From positions 2,542,001-2,606,000 of the forward strand of contig NZ_CP040932.1 of NCBI RefSeq assembly GCF_006351965.1: a stretch of 64,000 nucleotides of DNA, written 5' to 3'. This document shows, in pieces, positions 1-8,469 of the stretch. The translations under genes and the position numbers were made by a program. The stretch's first letter is position 1. Every line of letters begins with the position of its first letter. The notes below the pieces were generated by a model, which did not search any database, was not told the origin of the DNA, and worked only from the letters and a program-made list of their open reading frames with translations. This DNA comes from Oceanicola sp. D3 (lineage in GTDB: Bacteria; Pseudomonadota; Alphaproteobacteria; Rhodobacterales; Rhodobacteraceae).

Positions 1-272
1 TGCGCTTCGGTGAGATGGGCAAGCTCGATCACCGGGACAGTCTGGAGCCCCAGTTTGCGCGCCGCCAAGACCCGGCCGTGCCCCGCGATGATGCCACTCT
101 CGCCGTCCACCAGCACCGGGTTGTTGAACCCGAACTCCCGGATCGAGCCCGCGATTAGCGCCACCTGCGCCTCCGAATGCGTCCGCGCGTTGTTGGCGTA
201 GGGGATCAGCGCTTCCACCGCCCGCTGCTCGATCGCCTGTGCCCCAATGGGTGCCGTCCTTGCCTTCGCCAT
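1..272 (-). CDS. ParB N-terminal domain protein (partial, runs off left edge)
   Basis: The minus strand reads from an ATG at 272 into a protein with the ParB/Srx-like N-terminal fold: after about 20 residues comes LIPYANNARTHS, then a stretch containing EFGFNNPVLVDG, then GIIAGHGRVLAARKLG, the usual phosphate/nucleotide-binding motif of this domain. In mobile elements this domain is often fused to a DNA methyltransferase or acts as a stand-alone nuclease or partition-like protein; only about 90 residues are visible, so the C-terminal partner is unknown. It heads the accessory region and has its own promoter and palindrome just upstream. The domain assignment is firm, the function open. Confidence 0.8.
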   Translation of the reverse strand, partial: MAKARTAPIGAQAIEQRAVEALIPYANNARTHSEAQVALIAGSIREFGFNNPVLVDGESGIIAGHGRVLAARKLGLQTVPVIELAHLTEA

Positions 273-319
273 ACCCCCGCCCCCGAATTGATCCGCGACT
301 GGCTGCTTGCCTCAAGGGG

Positions 320-347
320 AGTATAGCAAGGTTTCAAACCATTGTAA
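320..347 (-). promoter_or_regulatory. Candidate sigma-70 promoter of the ParB-domain gene
   Basis: On the minus strand TTACAA (347-342) and TATACT (325-320) are separated by 16 bases and lie about 50 bases upstream of the ATG at 272. The stretch is much more AT-rich than its surroundings. Read from sequence only. Confidence 0.5.
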
Positions 348-369
348 TTATGACAATAATTGACAATGG
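339..369. promoter_or_regulatory. Operator-like imperfect palindrome
   Basis: Left arm CCATTGTAATTAT (339-351) and right arm ATAATTGACAATGG (356-369) are inverted copies apart from one extra base, around a 4-base centre. The palindrome overlaps the -35 hexamer of the promoter above, as expected for a repressor operator. The cognate regulator is not evident in the window. Confidence 0.45.
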
Positions 370-577
370 GCGACAGGAGGCGACGATGATCCGGAAAGCC
401 ATACGGCGGTTAGCGAATGCGGACGGTGGCCAGGCGTAAGAGTGACGCGCCTTGGCGCCGACAGCGACTGAATGGTCAATGGTCGTGAGAGCCACTTGTG
501 ACTACTTGAACGTCGGCTGTGCGGGACCTTGCTGCCGTTCGTCCGAATGATCTGAATGGCCGCTTTGATCCAAGGCG
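370..577. other. Intergenic remainder without a recognised gene
   Basis: Between the palindrome and the LysR gene I see no supportable gene, RNA or terminator. Open frames across it have no ribosome site or family features. With 273-369 it forms a gene-free stretch of about 305 bases. Confidence 0.5.
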
Positions 578-1456
578 TCAGGTGTCTGACGCGGAGCGCG
601 ACTTGAGCCACGTCAAGACGTTGGTCACCGACTGATTGTTTCTGGCGGTTCGCGGGATGAGGACATAGAAGTCACTTCTGTCCGCGTCCCAGGCTGGGCC
701 AACCTCGATCAAACGGCCTGCTTCGAGGTCAGGGGTCACCAGAAACCGGCTTACCAGGGCCACACCTTGCCCGGCGATGGCTGCATCCACCGCAAGCGAC
801 GTTTGGCTCAGACGAAGGTGCCGAGCAGATTGGTTCTTTACGCCCAGTTGCGCAAGATAGCTGGGCCATAGGTCATGGGTGTCATGGACCTTCGGCAGTT
901 TGCTGAGCGCTTCTGGTTCAAGAGGGATATCGCCCTCGTCCGCAAACATTGGCGCTGCGACCGCGATAAGCGATTGCTTGAACAAAAGGGTTACGTCCAG
1001 TGACGCGCCGAACGGCGGCGATCCTTGGCGCACTGCAAGGTCTATCCCGTCACTATGGAAGCTGGAAACTTTCTCGGTCGCCATGATCCGCAAATCAATG
1101 TTCGGGTGTGCAGAGGTGAAGTCTGGTAGGTTGGGGATCAGCCATTTCGCAGCAAAGGTCGGAGTGACGCTGATAAGAACCTTGTTCGGCTCTGGCTTCA
1201 GCTCTGCCGTTGCGGATCGAAGGTCGGCAAAAATTCCCGCAATCCTGTTGTGGTAGCTTCGCCCGACCGATGTGAACCTCAGGCCTTTCGGCACCCGTTC
1301 AAACAAGACCACACCAAGTTGCGCTTCGAGTTGGCGCACATGTTGCGCAACGGCCCCCTGCGTGACGCCCAGTTCTTCCGCTGCTGAGCGGAAACTGAGG
1401 CGGCGGCCTGCGGCATCGAACGCACGCAAACTGTTGAGTGGGGGTAGTTCAGTCAC
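578..1456 (-). CDS. LysR-family transcriptional regulator (GcvA-like)
   Basis: This 292-aa protein has the full LysR layout: an N-terminal winged HTH (about residues 6-65, with LNSLRAFDAAGR and GVTQGAVAQHVRQLEAQLG) and a periplasmic-binding-protein-like effector domain (about 90-290). The opening PPLNSLRAFDAAGR and the NIDLRIMATE stretch are typical of the GcvA-type subgroup. It starts at GTG 1456 without a strong ribosome site. It is divergent from the SDR gene with about 100 bases between the starts, so it probably regulates that gene and itself. The effector is unknown. Confidence 0.88.
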   Translation of the reverse strand: MTELPPLNSLRAFDAAGRRLSFRSAAEELGVTQGAVAQHVRQLEAQLGVVLFERVPKGLRFTSVGRSYHNRIAGIFADLRSATAELKPEPNKVLISVTPTFAAKWLIPNLPDFTSAHPNIDLRIMATEKVSSFHSDGIDLAVRQGSPPFGASLDVTLLFKQSLIAVAAPMFADEGDIPLEPEALSKLPKVHDTHDLWPSYLAQLGVKNQSARHLRLSQTSLAVDAAIAGQGVALVSRFLVTPDLEAGRLIEVGPAWDADRSDFYVLIPRTARNNQSVTNVLTWLKSRSASDT

Positions 1457-1471
1457 TCTGCAATAGTATTT

Positions 1472-1485
1472 CTACTGTCATGTAG
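1472..1485. promoter_or_regulatory. Short inverted repeat in the LysR/SDR divergent region
   Basis: CTAC and GTAG arms flank six bases in the middle of the divergent intergenic region. Spacing does not exactly fit the T-N11-A LysR box, so it is only a candidate regulator site. Confidence 0.25.
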
Positions 1486-1554
1486 CATCAATTCTCAATC
1501 GAACCTCCCAGAATGGGCCATTATATATGCCATAACCATGAAGGGATGCTCAGT

Positions 1555-2259
1555 ATGGCAGTAGAAAAAGTAGCTCTGATCACAGCTGGCGGCAGCGGCA
1601 TGGGGGCGGATGCAGCCCGTAAACTGGCAGAAGATGGGTTCAAAGTCGGCATCCTGTCCTCGTCCGGTAAGGGAGAGGCGCTCGGCGGCGAACTGGGCGG
1701 CTTTGGTGTGACGGGCTCCAACCTTGATGGTGGAGCGCTGAACGCTTTGATCGATGGTGCGAAGGATCGTTGGGGCCGTATCGATGTCTTGGTGAACTCT
1801 GCTGGCCACGGCCCCAAGGGACCGGTTCTCGAAATCAGCGACGTCGACTGGCATCAAGGCATGGAAGTCTACCTGATGAACGTCATCCGTCCGACACGGC
1901 TTGTCACCTCATTGATGCAGAAGCAGGGCGGTGGGGCAATCATCAACATTTCGACCTATGCCGCTTTCGAACCCGACCCTCTTTTTCCAACGTCGGGGGT
2001 CTTCCGGGCCGGGCTCGCCGCATTCACGAAGCTCTATTCGGACAAATATGCGTCAGAGAACATTCGCATGAACAACGTCCTTCCCGGCTTCATAGACAGC
2101 CTGCCCGAAGCCGGAGACCGCAAAGCGCGTATTCCCATGGGACGTTACGGCTTCGCTTCGGAGGTGTCTTCTCTGATTTCGTGGCTCGCCTCGGAAGATG
2201 GTGGCTACATGACGGGACAAAACCTGCGTATCGACGGAGGGTTGACCCGTGCCGTTTGA
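1555..2259 (+). CDS. Divergent short-chain dehydrogenase/reductase-family protein
   Basis: A 234-aa Rossmann-fold SDR protein. The cofactor motif TAGGSGMG is at residues 10-17, NSAG at 81-84, and the C-terminal GYMTGQNLRIDGG is typical of the family. The catalytic YxxxK is missing: where Tyr and Lys are expected the sequence reads SGVFR (147-151), so normal SDR redox chemistry is doubtful. The start at 1555 follows AAGGGA with 8-base spacing; an in-frame ATG at 1546 is less likely. It overlaps the next gene by 11 bases and is divergent from the LysR gene, suggesting a regulated two-gene unit. Confidence 0.8.
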   Translation: MAVEKVALITAGGSGMGADAARKLAEDGFKVGILSSSGKGEALGGELGGFGVTGSNLDGGALNALIDGAKDRWGRIDVLVNSAGHGPKGPVLEISDVDWHQGMEVYLMNVIRPTRLVTSLMQKQGGGAIINISTYAAFEPDPLFPTSGVFRAGLAAFTKLYSDKYASENIRMNNVLPGFIDSLPEAGDRKARIPMGRYGFASEVSSLISWLASEDGGYMTGQNLRIDGGLTRAV

Positions 2260-2500
2260 TACCTTGGCCTTTGCCTCAGCGCGCGAGCGCCTTGTCTTCG
2301 CGGTCAAGTGGAGCGCATCCGCCATCCAGATCATGGGATACACCGCGACGGGGTTTGGCTTGACACCTTGGAACCTTTACCTGTTTCTCATCGGTGTCGT
2401 GGGATGGTTCGCCGTCGGCGCGCTGTGGAATGACAAGGCGCTCATGCTTGTCCACCTTGTCGCCCTTGGCGCGATGATTGCCGGAATGGCAAGCGGCTGA
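2249..2500 (+). CDS. Small inner-membrane protein, DUF6552-like
   Basis: An 83-aa protein starting at GTG 2249, inside the last codons of the SDR gene, so probably translated by coupling. Two or three hydrophobic segments are visible (about 18-37, 43-59 and 65-82). The pattern KWSASAIQIMGY, PWNLYLF and WFAVGALWNDKALMLVH matches what I recall of the DUF6552 family of Rhodobacterales. Function is unknown; the overlap suggests it works with the divergent SDR protein. Confidence 0.65.
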   Translation: MPFDTLAFASARERLVFAVKWSASAIQIMGYTATGFGLTPWNLYLFLIGVVGWFAVGALWNDKALMLVHLVALGAMIAGMASG

Positions 2501-2555
2501 TTGGCGAGAGCAGCCATTCGGGCGTTGTGCAGCATTTGGCAGGCGGGGCTTATTT

Positions 2556-4080
2556 TGTTGAAAAACTCACGCTTGATCGGGGGGCTTCTGGCTGATTCAA
2601 TTCCTGCAATGGGTGGGAGGATCGGCGATGATGGGACCGCGGCAGGAGGCGCAACCGGCGTTGTTCTACGAGTTCTCGCTTGATGATCACGTCCCGCAAG
2701 ACCACTTGCTTCGATCCATCGACCGCTTTGTCGACCTGAGCAGCATCCGCGCCCATCTTGCAGATTTCTACAGCCACACTGGCCGCCCCTCGGTCGATCC
2801 CGAGTTGCTGATCCGCATGCTGCTGGTCGGCTATTGCTTCGGCATTCGGTCGGAGCGGCGGCTGTGTGAAGAGGTGCATCTGAACCTGGCATATCGCTGG
2901 TTTTGCCGCCTCGATCTCGCCGACCGGGTTCCCGATCACTCGACATTTTCCAAGAACAGACACGGCCGGTTCCGGGACAGCGAGTTGCTGCGCCATCTGT
3001 TCGAGGTGACGGTCGCACGGTGCATCGCTGAGGGCCTGGTCAGCGGGCAGCGCATGGCGGTCGACGCAAGTCTGATCGAAGCGGATGCCAACAAGCAGAA
3101 CTCGACGCCGAAAGAGGATTGGGACGCCAGGCAGATCGACCCTGCCGACGCGCGCCGGGCCGTCCGTGAGTATCTGGAGACGCTGGACGAAGCCGCCTTT
3201 GGCGCGGCCAGCGAGGTGCAGCCCAAGTTTACCTCGCATTCCGACCCGGCCAGCCAGTGGACGGCCGCCCGTAAAGGTCCGGCGTTCTTCAGCTATTCCG
3301 ACAATTACCTGATCGATACGGACCATGGCGTGATTGTGGACGTGGAGGCCACGAGGTCGATCCGTCAAGCCGAGGTCGGATCGACGAAGACCATGCTTGA
3401 GCGGGTGAAGGCCAAGTTCGACTTGCACCCAGAGCGCCTGATCGCGGACACGGCCTATGGCACCGCGCCGATGTTAGGATGGCTGGTTGACCGCAAAATT
3501 GCCCCGCACATCCCTGTCTTCGACAAGTCGGGGCGCAGCGACGGGACCTGGACCCGGGCCGACTTCGAGTGGGATGCCGAGAACAATCAATACATCTGCC
3601 CCGAAGGCCACGAGCTGAAGCAATTCCGCCGGAACTACTCCGATCCGAACCGCGGGCCGACCGGCAAGGGCGTCGCCAAATACCGGTGCCTGAAGCACAC
3701 CTGCCAGGCCTGCCCCTCGAAGTCGCGTTGCTGCCCCAACATGGACTTCCGGTCGATCACCCGCGAGGAACACGAAGACGCCCGCCAGGTTGCCCGCGAC
3801 ATTGCGAAAACCGAGCAATACGCGATCTCGATGAAGCTGAGGAAGAAGGTCGAAATGCTATTCGCTCACCTCAAACGCATCCTCGGCCTGAACAGGCTCC
3901 GATTACGTGGTCCATGCGGAGCAAATGACGAATTCCTCCTCGCCGCCACCGCCCAGAACCTCAGGAAACTGGCCAGGATACTTCCTGCACCGCAGCAAGT
4001 GCGGACAGCCTGACGGGAAAGGCGCTCGCGCCGCTTTCGGATGCCAGGATTCTGCGCTCGCGAACGGGTGTTTTTCCACA
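2556..4080 (+). mobile_element. IS1182-type insertion sequence (approximate ends)
   Basis: The element contains one transposase gene. Candidate terminal inverted repeats are TGTTGAAAAACTCACG at 2556-2571 and, on the minus strand, TGTGGAAAAACACCCG at 4080-4065, which match at 13 of 16 positions. They give an element of about 1.5 kb, normal for the family. No convincing target duplication was found, so the exact ends are uncertain. Confidence 0.55.
2628..4013 (+). CDS. IS1182-family DDE transposase
   Basis: A 461-aa transposase, apparently full length. The N-terminal region contains ELLIRMLLVGYCFGIRSERRL and VPDHSTFSKNR, typical of IS1182/IS5-like transposases. The DDE core includes AVDASLIEAD (first Asp) and RLIADTAYGT (second Asp), followed by a Cys-rich insertion with CPEGHE, CLKHTCQACPSKSRCC, and a C-terminal MKLRKKVEMLFAHLKR helix carrying the catalytic Glu. 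ATG 2628 is preceded by GGGAGG at 7-base spacing. No frameshift is visible, so the element may be active. Confidence 0.92.
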   Translation: MMGPRQEAQPALFYEFSLDDHVPQDHLLRSIDRFVDLSSIRAHLADFYSHTGRPSVDPELLIRMLLVGYCFGIRSERRLCEEVHLNLAYRWFCRLDLADRVPDHSTFSKNRHGRFRDSELLRHLFEVTVARCIAEGLVSGQRMAVDASLIEADANKQNSTPKEDWDARQIDPADARRAVREYLETLDEAAFGAASEVQPKFTSHSDPASQWTAARKGPAFFSYSDNYLIDTDHGVIVDVEATRSIRQAEVGSTKTMLERVKAKFDLHPERLIADTAYGTAPMLGWLVDRKIAPHIPVFDKSGRSDGTWTRADFEWDAENNQYICPEGHELKQFRRNYSDPNRGPTGKGVAKYRCLKHTCQACPSKSRCCPNMDFRSITREEHEDARQVARDIAKTEQYAISMKLRKKVEMLFAHLKRILGLNRLRLRGPCGANDEFLLAATAQNLRKLARILPAPQQVRTA

Positions 4081-4124
4081 GTATCGGCTCGAAGCGGTCA
4101 TTCGCTGCAGCGACGCAAGCGCTG

Positions 4125-7100
4125 CTATTCTTCTCCCCATCCGGCCACGTGCCCCAACGCTCGCTCTATCCGCGCTCGCATTGTTGCTCCTAGGTCGTCT
4201 CCGATCCACCAAGCACACTGCCATCCCCGGCCTCGTCCGGCACGCCGGTAGGCAGCAGATTTAAGGGTCATTTCCCTATAAGAGTCATACATAGGGGTTT
4301 GACACTTAAATAACGCGGCTTCGAATGCCTGCTTTGCCTGGTTGCTGCTCGTGAACAGGGTGGTATGAAGTACTGCGGCGTCCCCGGGACTATCCACTGC
4401 CAACCCTGCCAGCAGCATCCGCTGGAACAGGTCCGGCTTCACCGCCTCCCACACCGTGATCTCATCGTAGACCAGCGACAACGCGACATCGGCCAGGATG
4501 TGCACGTCAAGCGGATCATCCGCTGTTCGGTTCACGCCCCTGCCCCGGCCGACCACCTGGACCAACTCGTCATCGCAAATCGCGCGCCGCAGCAGTTCCG
4601 CCCGCTCATCCGTATGCCTGAGAACCGGCATCGACACAGGCTGCCCCGACTGGCTGCGTAGCCCGGCCCGCAGCTTCTCGTAGCTGCCTCTGCCGACGTG
4701 ATCGAAGCAGGCGCCCACCATCGCCTCCAGATCATTGGTTCCCGGCATAGGGCGCCCGATGACAATCAGCTGCCTTACGTCCTTGAAGGCGTCCAACCCC
4801 GCCACCGCGTTGAAGTGTGCCGTTTCTACGCCGGGGATGCCCTGGAAGGCCTGCTCGACCGCCTTGTAGGTTACCACCAGCACCCGCTCGTTCCGGTGGA
4901 TCGCCGCTTGCCAGCGCACGTAGTCCACGCATTCGCCGAGCCGGTTCTCGCGCCTTTTGGCTTCTTCGGGAGTGAGACCGGGCGCCTGGCAGAGCATCGA
5001 CTTCCCGAAGCTGCCGACCACCTGGCGCACCCGCATGTGCGGTGCGGCCACCTCGATCTCCTCGACCTGAAGTCCGGGCAGCACCAGGCGCGCCAGGTCT
5101 GGCCGCAGGGTCGCGTCGAGATGCAGGACCGGGCGGCCACGCAGGCTCTCGTGCAGCGACCGGACCTGTCTGACCTCGATGCACTGGTCGAAGCCAGTGG
5201 CAGCCGTACCAAGACGGATCGCTCCGGACAGCGCCGAGCCTGCCTCCAGGAACCGTGCGACCGCCGTCCAGAGCCCTGCAAGCTGTTCTGCCCGTTCAGT
5301 ATCGCCTGTGACGTCCATAGCCTTCCGCCGCTCCGCGATGGTCATCCCAGGATGTAAACTGGGTGCGTCAACCCGCGCCCGTTCCAGCCGTGCAGCGTGG
5401 CGTGCATCATCCGCGGTCAGCCGACCGGCCAGCAGCGCAGAGCGCTTTAGCGGTCCGGCCCCATTGGCCTTCAGGGCCGTGGTGAGACGCTCGCGATAAG
5501 CGACCAGGTCAGCCGTCGCCGCGACCCCGCTTCGCTCGATCCCGCCCCTGCCAAGCCCGGACACCGGCTCCGCGAGAATGGCGTCGATCGTCAGATCGTT
5601 CTGCTGCTCGATCGCGCGGGGCCAGCACGCCTCGTCAATCACCAGCAGAGCCACGTCATCCTTTTCAAAGGAGAGGCCCGAGAACAGCGTGTCATAGGGT
5701 GCGACCACGACATCAGCTGCAGCAACTTCACGCCGGTTCTGCTGCTTCTCGCAGGCCTCGAACAAACGGCAGCGACCGGCCGCGGAACTGCAGGCGGTTT
5801 CGTGCACCGGCAGCCTCGCTGCAATCGCCATTTTCACCATATCGAGGTCGCGGCACATGGGTTCGCCGGAGACCGGGTGCTTGCGCCCGTAGCCTCTGAG
5901 AACTGCGGTTGCAGCACCGGCAGCAGTCCATTCTGCCGCGGCTTCCTCTGCCAGGGCGTGGGACGGCACGAAGACGAAGAGCCTGTGAGGCTGCCCGGCC
6001 GCTCTCAGGTCTTGCTGGAGCTTCAACAGAACCGTCCTGGACATGTGCGACTTTCCGAGGCCGACCGTCGCGCGGATCCCGAGCGCCGGCACGTCGAACT
6101 GGTCGCCGGCATGCCAGTCCCTGACCTGGGCGGCGAAGCTCTCCAGCAGCTCGCGGAGCCGCGTCCTGCCCTCATCCGCATTGAGCGTCGGTAGTTCGTG
6201 GTCCGGCTCCGGTGTCGCTGTGTCGCGAGACGGCAGCCGACCCTCGGACAATAGCCGCAGCTTGTCTGTGACCTTGGTCAGGGCGTCGGCGAGACCATAG
6301 TCGCGGCCTCCGGCCTTCCTGGGGCGATCCAAGTCAGCGGTCGAGCAGAACCAGTTCCACACCCCTGCCGCGAGGCTGCAGGCGTCCAGCGTGGCCCCCA
6401 TGGCCAGGGCGTCATGCACGGCATGGAAGGCGATGCTGCTGAGCCAGCTATCCCGGCCATCGGTGACCAGCCCCTGGGCGTTCCGCTCTATCTGACCGGT
6501 GCCTCGGTCCTCGGGCCGGCAGGTCCCGCGTCTGATTGAGACCGGTTTCGTCAACCCGCCTCCCAGTTCCGCGAGGAAGCTCCCGGCCGATGCTGCATCG
6601 AGTGTGGGCAAGTCACTGAGTGGTACATCGAGCGGCGTCTCGCCCTCGGGCCAGTAATAGGGTTGCCCCGTGCCGGGATGCGTCCCGAAGGCCACAAACT
6701 GCTGCCCGGCCCCGAGGAACTCCACCTGGCCTGCCTTCAACTTCCCGAACGGCACCACCGTGCGATAAAGCAACAGGCGCTTCGGCCAGAGCCCGACCCG
6801 GATCAGCGTCGCGCCAAACCGGTGCTCGGCCAGGGCCTGCACCTCGTGCGCCCGGTCGGGATCCAGCACGTCGATATCAAGCCCGACCAGGGCGCCGGTC
6901 CTCAGGCCCACCGAATGACCGGGAAACTGGCGGGACCAGGTCTCGACGGCGTCACTGTCGACGGGACAGGACGTCCACCGGGAAAGCGCGGGCCGTTTCT
7001 CTCGGGGTATGATGGGAAGGGGCTCGTAGCCGTTCTCGAGAAGTGGCGGCGCAAGATCACCGTATCCCGAGATGCCAGCGCCAACGGGGCGGCCGCTGGC

Positions 7101-7157
7101 CACCCGGTCGGTTGTCTCTCTTGTGTCAGGGCGGCGCGTATCCGGCGCTGCCCCCAT
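4125..7157 (-). CDS. Prim-pol (bifunctional primase/polymerase) and helicase-like replication protein
   Basis: A 1010-aa protein. The N-terminal third resembles the prim-pol domain of mobile-element replicases: PLPIIPREKRPAL, then GLDIDVLDP with the metal-binding DxD (94-96) and QFVAFGTHPGTGQPYYWP. The remainder is an ATPase/helicase-like region with a Walker A-like GLGKS (366-370), FVFVPSHALAEEA, a Walker B-like LLVIDEACWP near 510, and a conserved-looking VVGRGRGVNR near 880. It lies three bases downstream of an HTH gene and probably starts replication of the element. The 3' end is close to the IS, but the frame ends normally and I see no clear truncation. Confidence 0.75.
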   Translation of the reverse strand: MGAAPDTRRPDTRETTDRVASGRPVGAGISGYGDLAPPLLENGYEPLPIIPREKRPALSRWTSCPVDSDAVETWSRQFPGHSVGLRTGALVGLDIDVLDPDRAHEVQALAEHRFGATLIRVGLWPKRLLLYRTVVPFGKLKAGQVEFLGAGQQFVAFGTHPGTGQPYYWPEGETPLDVPLSDLPTLDAASAGSFLAELGGGLTKPVSIRRGTCRPEDRGTGQIERNAQGLVTDGRDSWLSSIAFHAVHDALAMGATLDACSLAAGVWNWFCSTADLDRPRKAGGRDYGLADALTKVTDKLRLLSEGRLPSRDTATPEPDHELPTLNADEGRTRLRELLESFAAQVRDWHAGDQFDVPALGIRATVGLGKSHMSRTVLLKLQQDLRAAGQPHRLFVFVPSHALAEEAAAEWTAAGAATAVLRGYGRKHPVSGEPMCRDLDMVKMAIAARLPVHETACSSAAGRCRLFEACEKQQNRREVAAADVVVAPYDTLFSGLSFEKDDVALLVIDEACWPRAIEQQNDLTIDAILAEPVSGLGRGGIERSGVAATADLVAYRERLTTALKANGAGPLKRSALLAGRLTADDARHAARLERARVDAPSLHPGMTIAERRKAMDVTGDTERAEQLAGLWTAVARFLEAGSALSGAIRLGTAATGFDQCIEVRQVRSLHESLRGRPVLHLDATLRPDLARLVLPGLQVEEIEVAAPHMRVRQVVGSFGKSMLCQAPGLTPEEAKRRENRLGECVDYVRWQAAIHRNERVLVVTYKAVEQAFQGIPGVETAHFNAVAGLDAFKDVRQLIVIGRPMPGTNDLEAMVGACFDHVGRGSYEKLRAGLRSQSGQPVSMPVLRHTDERAELLRRAICDDELVQVVGRGRGVNRTADDPLDVHILADVALSLVYDEITVWEAVKPDLFQRMLLAGLAVDSPGDAAVLHTTLFTSSNQAKQAFEAALFKCQTPMYDSYREMTLKSAAYRRAGRGRGWQCAWWIGDDLGATMRARIERALGHVAGWGEE

Positions 7158-7160
7158 GGT

Positions 7161-7379
7161 TTACGACTGGCCTCCGCGGGACTGTGCGTCCTCGTAGGCG
7201 ATCACGTCGCTCAGGCGGTATCGCACCGACCCGCCCAGAAGCAGCCAGCGCGGTCCGAAGCCATCCGCTTGCCAGCGTTCGAGCGTGCGGATGCTGATCT
7301 TCCAGCGCTTTGCCAGCTCGCGTTTTCGCAGTAGCTGCTCACCGGCTCCCGGATCCTGGGATGAGAAGGGATACGCCAT
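7161..7379 (-). CDS. Small HTH DNA-binding protein (AlpA/excisionase type)
   Basis: A 72-aa protein starting at ATG 7379. It has a MerR/AlpA-like helix-turn-helix: LLRKRELAKRWKISIRTLERWQ, a wing with GFGPRWLLLGGSVRYRLSDV and a C-terminal IAYEDAQ. Such proteins act as excisionases or regulators in integrative elements. Its start overlaps the preceding gene's stop by one base (TGATG), and the prim-pol gene begins three bases after its stop, so the genes are probably one transcript. Confidence 0.8.
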   Translation of the reverse strand: MAYPFSSQDPGAGEQLLRKRELAKRWKISIRTLERWQADGFGPRWLLLGGSVRYRLSDVIAYEDAQSRGGQS

Positions 7380-7558
7380 CAACGCGCCCTCCCCTCGCCC
7401 ACTGCCCGCCGGTAGACCGCGAAGAGCGGCGTGCCGTCCCCGGTCTGCTCGGCGTAGTGGACGTGATAGTCATCGTCCCTGCTGAAGAGGAACTGCAGAT
7501 CCCAGAGCCGGAACAGCCCCGGGATCTGCTGATAGTCATGCTCGGAGCGATGCCCCAT
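7379..7558 (-). CDS. Hypothetical small protein of the mobile element
   Basis: A 59-aa protein. The start at 7558 is chosen because AAGGAGAT precedes it at ideal spacing, while the longer frame upstream has no ribosome site. The sequence (MGHRSEHDYQQIPGLFRLWD, then LQFLFSRDDDYHVHYAEQ) matches no family I know. Its stop overlaps the start of the HTH gene, so it is a coupled member of the same operon as the prim-pol protein. Confidence 0.6.
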   Translation of the reverse strand: MGHRSEHDYQQIPGLFRLWDLQFLFSRDDDYHVHYAEQTGDGTPLFAVYRRAVGEGRAR

Positions 7559-7638
7559 ACCGATCTCCTTCGTGCTCGCGCCGCCGATTGGCGGCTCACG
7601 ATGGGGAAAAGCCGGTCCGGCCCCGGGATTGGGACAGC

Positions 7639-8346
7639 TCACTGCTCGATCTCCGCAGCAATCTTCACGAGACGGCCCATGGCCCGCTGGTAGCGCTTGC
7701 GGGCCGCCTCATGGCTGAGCTCGAGTGCATTCGCGGCTTCCTTCTGGCTGAAGCCGAAAAGGGTGACAGCGATGACCAGGTCGGCGTCCGGTCCGATCAG
7801 GATCCGGAGGCGCCGACGCAGGCCGCTCGGTAGCGCATCGGCGCCCGTTTCCGCGTGCTGCTCGGGTTCGAGTGGATCCTCGCAGCGGTCCCGCTCGCGC
7901 ATCAGCGCCCGTTTCAGGTCACGCTCGACATTGCGGAGAACCGTCGCGGCAATACGGCTAACCCTTCCGAGATCGACGTTGAGAACCTGCTCGGTCAGCC
8001 GACCGGTCAACTCGCCTGCAAGTAGGTCTGGATTCCGGCGATAGTACCGCAGCAGTCGACTGCGGATCGCATCGAGCCCGGGCCAGAGCGCCAGGAGAAG
8101 GAGCGTAGTCGCTGCCTGCAATGAGGTCTCATGGGCCTGTGCCTGCCGCACCAGCGCCGTGAGAAGCCGGTTCCTGGCCTCCGGGTCGGCCTCGGGCCCG
8201 TGAAGAAACCCGAGCACCCCACCCGCGTCGGAGAACCCGGCCAGCGCCGGTTCGACCCGGGTGAGTGCCCTGAACTGAAGATGAAAGGTTGGACGCGCGA
8301 TCTGGGTGAGGAGGTTCGCGTGGACCTCGTGCCAACGATGGGACAA
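7639..8346 (-). CDS. Sigma-70 region 4-like protein
   Basis: A 235-aa, mainly helical protein. The C-terminus carries a sigma-region-4 HTH: LRILIGPDADLVIAVTLFGF then SQKEAANALELSHEAARKRYQRAMGRL (about 180-230). A typical region 2 is not visible in the N-terminal 150 residues, so it may be a sigma-like regulator rather than a complete sigma factor. The only reasonable start is TTG 8346, with AAGGCAGG upstream. It lies upstream of the HTH/prim-pol genes and may control the element's own promoters. Confidence 0.65.
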   Translation of the reverse strand: MSHRWHEVHANLLTQIARPTFHLQFRALTRVEPALAGFSDAGGVLGFLHGPEADPEARNRLLTALVRQAQAHETSLQAATTLLLLALWPGLDAIRSRLLRYYRRNPDLLAGELTGRLTEQVLNVDLGRVSRIAATVLRNVERDLKRALMRERDRCEDPLEPEQHAETGADALPSGLRRRLRILIGPDADLVIAVTLFGFSQKEAANALELSHEAARKRYQRAMGRLVKIAAEIEQ

Positions 8347-8469
8347 AGACGCCTGCCTTGCGGCCGGGCGTCAGGCGCCTCATCGTGGCCAGGTCAGGGC
8401 GTCGCGCGCCTCTCGGGTTGGGAAAAAAAGGAAAGGCGGGCGGCTCTTCACCGCCCGCGCTTCTAGGGA

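Noticed and set aside
348-611. 87-aa minus-strand frame overlapping the LysR end
   Set aside because: No ribosome site, no family features and overlap with the intergenic palindrome and LysR 3' end.
1472-1485. Classical LysR box T-N11-A
   Set aside because: The nearest T and A of the inverted repeat are ten bases apart, so only an unspecified candidate site is reported.
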